NCBI GenBank assembly: GCA_043101835.1
Contig: JBICHM010000085.1
Location: forward strand, 1 to 5,931
Length of the DNA stretch: 5,931 bases
DNA from: JBICHM01 sp043101835
GTDB lineage: Bacteria > Planctomycetota > Phycisphaerae > Phycisphaerales > UBA1924
Direction of reading: 5' to 3'
Shown here in pieces: positions 1-5,931 of this stretch (within the stretch, counting starts at the first letter, position 1; every line of letters starts with the position of its first letter). A program made the translations under genes and the position numbers. The notes under the pieces were generated by a model. It made no database searches, was not told where the DNA came from, and was given only the letters and a program-made list of their open reading frames with translations.

Positions 1-70
1 CGCCCCCGCGCCGGCCCGGGCGCGGTCCGTGGAACTCGGCAGCCCCGATTCCGCATCACCCGTCGCAGCC

Positions 71-93
71 GCCGGCGCGCCCCCTGCGCCGGC
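71..93 (+). other. GC-rich hairpin in leader upstream of ABC ATPase gene
   Basis: A perfect 8-bp inverted repeat, GCCGGCGC (71-78) and GCGCCGGC (86-93), encloses a 7-nt loop. It lies 10 nt upstream of the Shine-Dalgarno sequence of the ATPase gene. No T-run follows, so a classical intrinsic terminator for an upstream gene is not supported. It could be a leader stem or chance pairing in GC-rich DNA. The rest of 1-116 shows no convincing gene tail or start on either strand. Confidence 0.3.
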
Positions 94-103
94 GTCGCGG
101 CGT

Positions 104-110
104 GGGAGGT
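104..110 (+). promoter_or_regulatory. Ribosome binding site that fixes the ATPase start
   Basis: GGGAGGT at 104-110 is a strong Shine-Dalgarno match, 6 nt ahead of ATG at 117. It decides in favour of ATG 117 over the in-frame GTG at 102, which overlaps the site itself and has no such sequence ahead of it. Confidence 0.8.
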
Positions 111-116
111 GCATCG

Positions 117-1028
117 ATGCTGGAGATCCGCGACCTGGTGAAGGTCTACCCCGGGCCCGTTACGGCCCTGTCGGGCGTCAACCTCGACATCCCCGACGGC
201 ATGTTCGGCCTGCTCGGCCCCAACGGCGCCGGCAAGTCCACCTTCATGAAGATCCTCGCCGGCCTGCTCGAGCCCACCAGCGGCTCGGTGCGCCTCGACG
301 GCGTCGATGTGCTCGAGAAGCCCGAGCGCATCTGGACGCAGCTGGGCTACCTCCCCCAGGAGTTCGGCTTCTACCACCACCTGACCGGCGAGGCGATGCT
401 CGTGCACCTGCTGCGCCTGAAGGGCGTCGAGGCGCCGCAGGGGCGCAGAGCGCTCGCGCGCGAGCTTCTCGAACGCGTCAACCTCACCTTCGCCGCGAAA
501 CGCAAGGTGAAGGGCTACTCCGGCGGCATGCGCCAGCGTCTGGGCCTCGCGCAGGCGATCGCGGGCGACCCGCGCCTCATCATCGTTGATGAGCCCACGG
601 CCGGCCTCGACCCCGAGGAGCGCCTCCGCTTCTACCGCCTGCTCGCCGAGCTCGCGCAGGACCGCACGGTGCTGCTCTCGACGCACATCGTCGAGGATGT
701 CGCGGTGCTCTGCCCGCGCTTCGCCGTCATCCGCAGCGGCCGCCTCGTCGCGCTCACGAGCCCGCACGAGGCGCGCGCGAGCATCGAGGGCGCGATCTAC
801 GAGGGCCAGGTGGAGGACGCCGAACTCGGCGCGCTCCGCGAATCGCACACCGTCACGCAGGCGATTCTCGTGGAAGGACGCAATCGTGTGCGCATCCACG
901 ATCCCGCCGGCTCGCCGCCGACCGGCTTTACGCCGGCGCAGCCGACCCTCGAGGACGCGTACTTCGTCCTGATGCGCCGTGCGAGCCTCGAGACCGCCGA
1001 GCCTGCGCTCGCGGAGGCCGCCCAGTGA
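117..1028 (+). CDS. ABC transporter ATP-binding protein (ABC-2/CcmA-type), partner of permease-M1 fusion
   Basis: A 303-residue cytoplasmic ATPase that should power the membrane protein encoded immediately downstream. All nucleotide-binding motifs are present: Walker A GPNGAGKST (34-42), Q-loop Gln81 in LPQEFG, signature YSGGMRQR (134-141, Tyr replacing the usual Leu), Walker B LIIVDEP (154-160), D-loop AGLD (162-165) and switch His190. Residues about 220-303 form the C-terminal extension typical of drug/antibiotic-type exporter ATPases, ending in the family-like PTLEDAYF (276-283) and an Ala/Glu-rich tail. The GMFGLLGPNG wording before and in Walker A resembles ATPases that I recall beside permease/M1 fusions. 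The ATG start is chosen for its Shine-Dalgarno sequence. The gene ends in GTGA shared with the next start codon, which implies translational coupling. The ABC ATPase assignment is certain; the transported substrate is unknown. Confidence 0.95.
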   Translation: MLEIRDLVKVYPGPVTALSGVNLDIPDGMFGLLGPNGAGKSTFMKILAGLLEPTSGSVRLDGVDVLEKPERIWTQLGYLPQEFGFYHHLTGEAMLVHLLRLKGVEAPQGRRALARELLERVNLTFAAKRKVKGYSGGMRQRLGLAQAIAGDPRLIIVDEPTAGLDPEERLRFYRLLAELAQDRTVLLSTHIVEDVAVLCPRFAVIRSGRLVALTSPHEARASIEGAIYEGQVEDAELGALRESHTVTQAILVEGRNRVRIHDPAGSPPTGFTPAQPTLEDAYFVLMRRASLETAEPALAEAAQ

Positions 1029-4000
1029 GCCCCGCCCGCCTCTGGACGGTCGCGCGCCTCGACCTGCTCCACAGCCTGCGCCGCCCGGTCATCTATGTGC
1101 TCGTCTTCATCGTCGGCTTCTTCGCCTACTTCATCGCCGGCGGCGAGGTCACGATCGGCACGGGCGACTCCACCGTCGGCGCGACGAAGGCGTTCGTGAA
1201 CTCCGAGTTCGCGTTCGCGCAGGTCATCACCGTGTTCCTCCTGACCGTCTTCGCGTTCTTCTTCGCGGTCATCGCCGGCACGCTCGTCATCCGCGACGAG
1301 GAGCAGGGGATCGGGCAGATCCTCCACAGCACGCGCCTCACCGCGGGCGAGTACATCTGGGGGCGCTTCCTCGCGGCGGTCGTCGTCTTCACCGCGCTGC
1401 TCGGGCTCTTCTACCTGCTCATCGAGATGTTCTGCATCCCGGGGCGCATCGCCGGGGGTGAAGCGGGCGAGATCATCGGCCCGTTCGACCCCGTCGCGTG
1501 GCTGCGCCCGATGATCGTCCTCGGCATGCCGCTGGTGATCTTCGTCGCCGGCGTCTCCTTCATGATCGGCGAGCGCTCGCGCCGGGCGATCCCCGTCTTC
1601 TTCCTTCCTGTGGCGATGCTGCTGATCTGCGGCTTCTTCCTTTGGGAGTTCTCCCCGGCGTGGCTCGACCCGCGCATCAACAGCGTCCTCATGTGGATCG
1701 ACCCGGGTGGGTACCGCTGGCTGAACGAGACCTGGCTGACCGTCGACAAGGGCGTCGACTACTACAACACCGCCGCGGTGACCTTCGACGCGCCGTTCCT
1801 CCTCAGCCGCCTCGCGTGGGTCGGCGTCGGTTTCGGCGCTGTGGCATGGAGCCATGTGCGCTTCGAGCGTTCGCTCCGCGGCGTCGGCGGGCGCACGCGA
1901 CGCCGTCGCGCCAGGCTGGAAGAGCCCGCCGCGGGCGCGGTCCCCGCGACGACCATCCACCCGCCCCTCCGCTCGCTGGGCATGACCTCGCGCCGCCCCG
2001 GTCTGCTGCGCGCAGCGCTCGACACGGCCGCGGTCGAAGCGCGCGAGCTGCGCGCCTCGGCGGGGCTCTACCTCTTCGTGCCGCTGATCGTGCTGCAGAT
2101 TCTCGGGCCGGTCTTCTTCGCCACCGGCCCCTTCGACACCCCGGTGCTGCACACCGCCGGCAACCTCGCGGTCAGCATGATGAACACCATCACGCTGCTC
2201 GTCTGCCTGCTGCTGCTCTTCTACACCGTGGAGTCGATGCAGCGCGAGCGCAACTCCAACCTCTCGCCGATCCACGACGCCACGCCCGCGCGCACCGCAT
2301 CGATGCTCCTCGGCAAGGCGCTCGCCAACAGCCTCGTCGGCGTCGTCGTCGTGCTCATCGCGTTCATCGGCAGCGCGCTCATCCTGCTTGCGCAGGGCAG
2401 GGTCGGGGTGCAGCTCGGGCCCTTCGTGCTCGTCTGGGGCGTGCTGCTGCTGCCGACCTTCCTGGTCTGGACCGCCTTCGTCTCATTCCTGCAGGCGCTG
2501 ACCGGCAACCGGTACGGCTCGTACGCCCTCGCCCTCGCGGCGCTCGGCCTGTCGGGTTGGCTGCAGCTCACCGGGCGCATGCACTGGGTGGGCAACTGGA
2601 ACCTCTGGAGCGCGCTGGTCTGGAGCGACATGGGCGTCTTCGAGATCGATCGGCGCGCCCTCGTCCTCAACCGCCTGTTCGTGCTGGCGATGGCGGCGTT
2701 CTTCCTCGGACTCGCCGTGCGTCTGCACCGCCGGCGCGCGATCGACGCCGCGGGCTTCGTGAACCGCCTGCGCCCCGCGCCGCTCTTCCGGCTCGCGCTG
2801 CGCACGCTGCCGCTGGCGATCGTCCCGGTCGTGCTCGGCGCCATGCTGTGGATCACCGTGGTCAGCGGCTTCCAGAGCGAGGCGTCCCAGAAGCGCGAGA
2901 AGGACTACTGGCGTCGCAACATCCTCACCTACAAGGATGCGCCGACCCCCACGATCGCCCACATCGACGCCGCGGTCGTCATCGATCCCGCGGCCCGATC
3001 CCTGCAGGTTGACGGCGAGTACATCCTCGTCAATCGCACCGACGCCGCCCTGCGCGAGATCCTCCTCACGCCGGGCGACCACTACCGCAATGTGACCTGG
3101 CGCCTGAACGGGGCGCCGTACGAGGTCCCGGCCGCGGACAACCGCGCCGGGCTCATCGTGATGCGCCCGGACCAGCCCCTCGCGCCGGGCGACGAGGCGC
3201 GCGTCGGTTTCGCCTTCGATGCGATCTTCCCCGAGGGCGTGACGAAGAACGGCGGGGGCGTGGGCCAGTTCGTGCTCCCGTCCGGCGTCGTGCTGCCAAA
3301 CTTCGGCCCGGCGTTTCTCCCGGCCGTCGGGTACCTCGACACCGTGGGCGTGGACGCCGACAACAGCGCCGACTCGCGTGATTACCCGGACGACTTCTAC
3401 GAAGGCGTCACCGAGCCGCTCTTCGGCCCGAGCACGCCGCTGACGGCGCGCCTCGAGATCACCGGCCCCGCGGACTTCCGATTCAACTCGGTCGGAGTGA
3501 TGACCAGCGAGACCGTCAACGGCGACCTACGCACCGTCGTCTGGGAGACCGACGAGCCAGTCCGCATCCTCAACATCGTCGGCGGTCGCTGGGCGGTCGC
3601 CGAGGGCGAGGGCGTCGAGATTTACTACTACCCGGAGCACGACTACAACATCGATGAGATGCTCCGCGCATTCGAAGCGGCGCGCCGCTGGTACAGCGAG
3701 TGGTTCTACCCCTACCCCTGGGAAGGGCTCAAACTCAGCGAGTTCCCCAACCTCGCCACCTACGCCCAGGGCTTCGCCACCAACATCACTTTCTCCGAGG
3801 GCATCGGCTTCCTGACCGAGAGCGACGCGGAGAGCAACGTCGCGTTCATGGTGACCGCGCACGAGGCGGCGCACCAGTGGTGGGGGAACATCCTCACGCC
3901 CGGCCAGGGCCCGGGCGGCAACATACTCAGCGAAGGAACGGCCCACTTCTCGACGGCGATGCTCATCGGGCAGGTGCTCGGCGACGCCGCGCGCATCGGG

Positions 4001-4624
4001 TTCATGAAGAAGATCGAGAACCAGTACGGCGAGGGCCGACGCGCCGACGCCGAGCGACCCCTCGTAAAGATCGACGGCTCTCGTCCCGGCGACACCACCG
4101 TCACCTACGACAAGGGCGGATGGGTCTTCTGGATGCTCATGCACCACATCGGGCGCGAGCGCGCTCTCGAGGGCATGCGCGAGTTCATCGCCATCTACAA
4201 GGACGGCCCCGACCACCCCGTGCTGCAGGACTTCGTTCGCGTCATGCGCCCCTACGCGCCCGACGCCGAGGCCTACGACGCATTCACGCAGCAGTGGTTC
4301 TTTGAGGTCGTCGTGCCCGAGTACCGGCTCGAGAACGCCGCGCTTGCAGAACGCGACGGCGCCTGGGAGACCACGCTCACCATCCGCAACGCGGGCACAG
4401 GCGTCGTCACCGTCGAAGTCGCCGCGTGCGTCGGCGATCGATTCGACGCGCAAACCGGCGATCCGCTGCCCGACTACCGCGACGCGCGCGAGGCCGTCAC
4501 GCTCGGCGCCGGCGAGTCGCGAGACATCATCATTCGGAGCGATTTCGAACCCGACCGCGTTCTCGTCGATCCCGACGCCATGGTCCTCATGCTCCGACGC
4601 GAGAGCGCGGTGGTCCGCTTCTAG
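1025..4624 (+). CDS. ABC-2 permease (two fused halves) with C-terminal M1-family metallopeptidase domain
   Basis: A 1199-residue membrane protein. The first ABC-2 half has hydrophobic segments near 21-40, 66-90, 117-138, 163-181, 189-206 and 264-280. A basic linker (RTRRRRAR, 290-297) follows. The second half has segments near 348-367, 383-402, 436-458, 466-489, 499-516, 550-567 and 594-615. Each half carries the charged ABC-2 loop that probably contacts the ATPase (RDEEQG at 90-95 to GR at 113-114; ESMQRER at 403-409 to GK at 430-431). Thirteen segments with basic inner loops put residues 616-1199 outside the cytoplasm. That part reads as an M1 beta-saddle domain (about 645-830), a catalytic domain with zinc motif HEAAH (946-950), third ligand Glu970, and Tyr1028 in YDKG as the likely catalytic tyrosine, then a beta-rich tail (about 1110-1199). 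The usual GxMEN exopeptidase motif is absent; 906-920 (EFPNLATYAQGFATN) occupies its place. Translation starts at GTG, overlapping the ATPase stop. This is known to me as a permease/M1 aminopeptidase family; substrate and peptide specificity are not deducible. Confidence 0.93.
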   Translation: MSPARLWTVARLDLLHSLRRPVIYVLVFIVGFFAYFIAGGEVTIGTGDSTVGATKAFVNSEFAFAQVITVFLLTVFAFFFAVIAGTLVIRDEEQGIGQILHSTRLTAGEYIWGRFLAAVVVFTALLGLFYLLIEMFCIPGRIAGGEAGEIIGPFDPVAWLRPMIVLGMPLVIFVAGVSFMIGERSRRAIPVFFLPVAMLLICGFFLWEFSPAWLDPRINSVLMWIDPGGYRWLNETWLTVDKGVDYYNTAAVTFDAPFLLSRLAWVGVGFGAVAWSHVRFERSLRGVGGRTRRRRARLEEPAAGAVPATTIHPPLRSLGMTSRRPGLLRAALDTAAVEARELRASAGLYLFVPLIVLQILGPVFFATGPFDTPVLHTAGNLAVSMMNTITLLVCLLLLFYTVESMQRERNSNLSPIHDATPARTASMLLGKALANSLVGVVVVLIAFIGSALILLAQGRVGVQLGPFVLVWGVLLLPTFLVWTAFVSFLQALTGNRYGSYALALAALGLSGWLQLTGRMHWVGNWNLWSALVWSDMGVFEIDRRALVLNRLFVLAMAAFFLGLAVRLHRRRAIDAAGFVNRLRPAPLFRLALRTLPLAIVPVVLGAMLWITVVSGFQSEASQKREKDYWRRNILTYKDAPTPTIAHIDAAVVIDPAARSLQVDGEYILVNRTDAALREILLTPGDHYRNVTWRLNGAPYEVPAADNRAGLIVMRPDQPLAPGDEARVGFAFDAIFPEGVTKNGGGVGQFVLPSGVVLPNFGPAFLPAVGYLDTVGVDADNSADSRDYPDDFYEGVTEPLFGPSTPLTARLEITGPADFRFNSVGVMTSETVNGDLRTVVWETDEPVRILNIVGGRWAVAEGEGVEIYYYPEHDYNIDEMLRAFEAARRWYSEWFYPYPWEGLKLSEFPNLATYAQGFATNITFSEGIGFLTESDAESNVAFMVTAHEAAHQWWGNILTPGQGPGGNILSEGTAHFSTAMLIGQVLGDAARIGFMKKIENQYGEGRRADAERPLVKIDGSRPGDTTVTYDKGGWVFWMLMHHIGRERALEGMREFIAIYKDGPDHPVLQDFVRVMRPYAPDAEAYDAFTQQWFFEVVVPEYRLENAALAERDGAWETTLTIRNAGTGVVTVEVAACVGDRFDAQTGDPLPDYRDAREAVTLGAGESRDIIIRSDFEPDRVLVDPDAMVLMLRRESAVVRF
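4621..4624. other. Palindromic CTAG serving as two opposed stop codons
   Basis: The tetramer CTAG contains TAG on the plus strand (4622-4624), which ends the permease-peptidase gene, and TAG on the minus strand (complement of 4621-4623), which ends the SOUL gene. The two convergent reading frames therefore overlap by 4 bp. No room exists between them for a terminator, so any terminator must lie inside coding sequence, or the transcripts run antisense into each other. Confidence 0.9.
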
Positions 4625-5340
4625 TCGGCCGCGTCCTCGCCGGTCGGCGCATCCTGCTCCGCCGCGCGTGGGCGCACGGGGATCTGCACCTCGCCCCAGC
4701 GGTCGCGCCGCGGGATGTTCGGCCCGTTGTACTGCAGCAGGCGCGGCTCGCCGGCCTGCTCCCACGCCGGCAGATTCGCCTCGACCCACTCCTCGAGCTC
4801 GCCGAGGCGAAGCCCCACGCTCCGCACGTCCGCGCTGCCGGTGAAGCCGACCGCCACCACCGTCACTGGTGGCGCATCGACCACCGTCACCGAGCCCGCC
4901 TCGCCCGTCGGGCCGAGATCCGGCGTGCGGTAGAGGAACGACATCGTCCATGCCTCCGGCGCATCGCCCGGCTCGCCGGTCATGCCGACCAGGTCCATCT
5001 CCACCGGGCTGGTCATCGCGATGTCGCGATTCTTGATGTGCATGAACAGCGGCCAGAACGCCGCGTTCGTGCCGAGGGCCATGTTCGTGCTGCTGGTGAT
5101 CTCAGCGCGCCGCACGACCGGGTAGGTCTTCAACGCGATCGCCCCCGGCGCGGTCGGCATCGGGTAGCCGTCGGGCAGGGGGGTGTCGACGATCGCGCGC
5201 CCGCTCCGGATGACGTCGCCATCGCGCTCGACAGCGACCTCGGCGCCCGCCAGGTGGACGGCGTTGCCGGGGGCCGGGGGGGTCTGGGCGAGTTCGGCGC
5301 CGGTCGTCGTGGCCAGGGCGAGCAAGAGCGTTGCGAGCAT
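4621..5340 (-). CDS. SOUL/HBP-family (heme-binding-like) protein, probably exported
   Basis: A 239-residue protein on the minus strand. SOUL-family landmarks are visible: KTYPVVRRAEI (71-81), FWPLFMHI (95-102), the hallmark NRDIAMTSPV (104-113), the WTMSFLYRTP strand (131-140), PPVTVVAVGFTG (157-168), a helix at about 176-195, and the closing LLQYNGPN (201-208) with GEVQIPV (216-222). The founding members bind heme or porphyrins. Heme ligands are not conserved across the family, so binding is not shown here; His29 and His101 are the only histidines. Residues 1-20 form a hydrophobic, Ala/Leu-rich segment ending in Ala-x-Ala-like sites, as in a signal peptide, but with no basic residue at its start. 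The ATG at 5340 is preceded by GAGGAG with 6-nt spacing and is preferred over an upstream in-frame start at 5412. The acidic tail (225-239) ends at a stop codon that overlaps that of the convergent peptidase gene. Confidence 0.85.
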   Translation of the reverse strand: MLATLLLALATTTGAELAQTPPAPGNAVHLAGAEVAVERDGDVIRSGRAIVDTPLPDGYPMPTAPGAIALKTYPVVRRAEITSSTNMALGTNAAFWPLFMHIKNRDIAMTSPVEMDLVGMTGEPGDAPEAWTMSFLYRTPDLGPTGEAGSVTVVDAPPVTVVAVGFTGSADVRSVGLRLGELEEWVEANLPAWEQAGEPRLLQYNGPNIPRRDRWGEVQIPVRPRAAEQDAPTGEDAAD

Positions 5341-5346
5341 CGGTGA

Positions 5347-5352
5347 CTCCTC
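5347..5352 (-). promoter_or_regulatory. Ribosome binding site of the SOUL gene
   Basis: The minus strand reads GAGGAG at 5352-5347, 6 nt before the ATG at 5340-5338. It supports the start at the hydrophobic leader MLATLLLALA and argues against the longer in-frame reading from 5412. Confidence 0.75.
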
Positions 5353-5366
5353 AGATGGGTTCCCGA

Positions 5367-5404
5367 CGGGTTCGCCCGACCGTCCGGCCCGGATGCCCCG
5401 GGCC
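5367..5404 (-). other. Two hairpins in the presumed SOUL mRNA leader
   Basis: Two perfect inverted repeats lie in the divergent intergenic region. The smaller one (5367-5378) has 4-bp arms CGGG/CCCG around TTCG. The larger one (5386-5404) has 7-bp arms GGCCCGG/CCGGGCC around a 5-nt loop. If the SOUL promoter lies in the AT-richer DNA beyond 5405, both would be in the SOUL 5' leader, ending 15 nt before its ribosome binding site. No T-run follows on either strand. Chance pairing is possible at this GC content. Confidence 0.3.
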
Positions 5405-5444
5405 AGGTCCAACCCGCAAGGATGATGGCCGATGCGAAATCAGC

Positions 5445-5463
5445 GGATATGCTTATCCTGATA
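5445..5463 (+). promoter_or_regulatory. Candidate operator/promoter of the Rrf2 gene (GATA/TATC repeats)
   Basis: A perfect inverted repeat GGATA-TGCT-TATCC (5445-5458) is followed after 1 nt by GATA (5460-5463), giving alternating half-sites GATA (5446-5449), TATC (5454-5457) and GATA (5460-5463). The last overlaps the A of the regulator's start codon. TATGCT (5448-5453) is a plausible but weak -10 element; transcription from it would begin near 5460 and give an almost leaderless mRNA, in keeping with the absence of a Shine-Dalgarno sequence. No good -35 is visible. This is the AT-richest patch of the intergenic region, so the divergent SOUL promoter may also lie here. Confidence 0.4.
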
Positions 5464-5930
5464 TGGCTGGGGGTCCGAGTTCGCCATGCATCACGCGCGC
5501 CGGCGAGTACGCCCTCCGCGCGCTGGTGCGTCTGGCCGAGCGCGACGGCGCGCCGGTGACCGCGCGCGAGCTCGCCGCGACCATTCAAGCGCCCGCGGCC
5601 TACCTCACGCGCGTCCTCCGCCCTTTCATCCATGCCGGAATCCTCGCCGCGAAACGAGGCGCCGGGGGCGGCTTCCGCATGATCCGCGACCCGCACGAGG
5701 TCACTCTCCTCGAGGCGCTCACCATCGTCGGCGGCTGCACAGCGCTGCACGGTGACGAGATGCCCGGTGACGGCGCGCCGCCCTTCGCGCACGCCATCCA
5801 GCGCGTCATGCATCGCGCCGACGACGCCAGCCTCGCCGTCCTCGCCTCGGCCACGCTCGCCGATGTTGCGGAGCCGGGCCGCCTCGGGGGCTTCACCGGC
5901 GCGATCGCGCCGGTGCGGGTCGAGCGCTGA
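5463..5930 (+). CDS. Rrf2-family transcriptional regulator
   Basis: A 155-residue DNA-binding protein of normal length for the Rrf2 family (IscR, NsrR, CymR, RirA relatives). The winged helix-turn-helix spans about residues 10-80: TRAGEYALRALVRLA (11-25) is the typical opening helix, PAAYLTRVLRPF (44-55) the recognition region, RGAGGGF (65-71) the wing, and VTLLEALTIVGG (80-91) leads into the dimerisation helix. IscR and NsrR carry three cysteines for an iron-sulfur cluster just after this point; here only Cys92 is present, with one further cysteine near the start (Cys9). A cluster bound by a cysteine triad is therefore unlikely. ATG 5463 is chosen because the family fold begins about ten residues later and the in-frame upstream extension is Pro/Arg/Gly-rich without family character. 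No Shine-Dalgarno sequence precedes it. It is divergent from the SOUL gene and probably autoregulated; the signal sensed is unknown. Confidence 0.9.
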   Translation: MAGGPSSPCITRAGEYALRALVRLAERDGAPVTARELAATIQAPAAYLTRVLRPFIHAGILAAKRGAGGGFRMIRDPHEVTLLEALTIVGGCTALHGDEMPGDGAPPFAHAIQRVMHRADDASLAVLASATLADVAEPGRLGGFTGAIAPVRVER

Positions 5931-5931
5931 C

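Noticed and set aside
29..589. Possible gene or upstream gene tail in another frame at the left edge
   Set aside because: It runs on through the Walker A region of the ATPase and is Arg/Pro-rich. No start signal or family resemblance is seen.
797..2275. Long minus-strand open frame of 492 codons opposite the ATPase and first permease half
   Set aside because: Its translation is a run of Glu, Asp, Arg, His and Ala with no family motif, as expected for the antisense of GC-rich coding DNA. The plus-strand genes here have full, recognisable domains.
1498..3012. Plus-strand 504-codon frame inside the permease gene
   Set aside because: It is Arg/Ala/Pro/His-rich with no hydrophobic segments or motifs, and lies wholly within a gene whose own frame encodes clear transmembrane segments.
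3527..4951. Minus-strand open frame of 474 codons opposite the peptidase domain
   Set aside because: It crosses the SOUL gene in another frame and the M1 catalytic motifs on the plus strand. The translation is low in complexity and lacks known motifs; it is a GC-skew shadow.
5341..5412. 24-residue N-terminal extension of the SOUL protein from an upstream in-frame start
   Set aside because: The good ribosome binding site at 5347-5352 and the hydrophobic leader both point to the ATG at 5340. The extension would place charged, Gly/Arg-rich residues ahead of the signal-like segment.
5448..5453. A full sigma-70 promoter for the regulator
   Set aside because: Only a weak -10 match (TATGCT) is visible; no acceptable -35 hexamer lies 16-18 bp upstream. 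It is kept only as part of the operator entry.
5331..5462. 44-residue N-terminal extension of the Rrf2 regulator
   Set aside because: The extension is Pro/Arg/Gly-rich, runs antisense over the SOUL start and its ribosome binding site, and precedes the normal family start.

Overview
The window is a compact, very GC-rich bacterial segment (about 70% G+C by eye, codon third positions almost all G or C). It holds four intact protein genes and almost no spare DNA. I see no RNA genes, mobile elements or CRISPR array. Base composition and gene content (an ABC permease fused to an M1 peptidase, a secreted SOUL-type protein, an Rrf2 regulator) would fit a high-GC Gram-negative lineage such as Planctomycetota (Phycisphaerae-like) or Gemmatimonadota. 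That placement is an impression, not a proof.

Left part (1-4624, plus strand): a two-gene operon. An ABC-2 type ATPase (117-1028) overlaps by 4 bp, through GTGA, the start of a 1199-residue fusion protein (1025-4624). The fusion carries two ABC-2 membrane halves in tandem (about 13 transmembrane segments) followed by a large extracytoplasmic domain of the M1 metallopeptidase family. Together the two genes encode a complete exporter-like machine: two copies of the ATPase can serve the two membrane halves of one polypeptide, with a zinc peptidase on the outer face of the membrane. Such permease/M1 fusions are known as a protein family. Their substrate and the logic of coupling transport to peptidase activity are, to my knowledge, unresolved.

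Right part (4621-5930): a SOUL/HBP-family protein with a probable signal sequence on the minus strand (4621-5340), and a divergent Rrf2-type transcriptional regulator on the plus strand (5463-5930). The two are separated by 122 bp, which contain hairpins in the presumed SOUL leader and a cluster of alternating GATA/TATC half-sites next to and over the regulator's start codon. The regulator probably controls itself and perhaps the SOUL gene.

The operon and the SOUL gene converge with no gap: the palindrome CTAG at 4621-4624 supplies the stop codon of both genes, on opposite strands. Bases 1-116 hold no gene I can support, only a GC-rich hairpin and the ribosome binding site of the ATPase gene.
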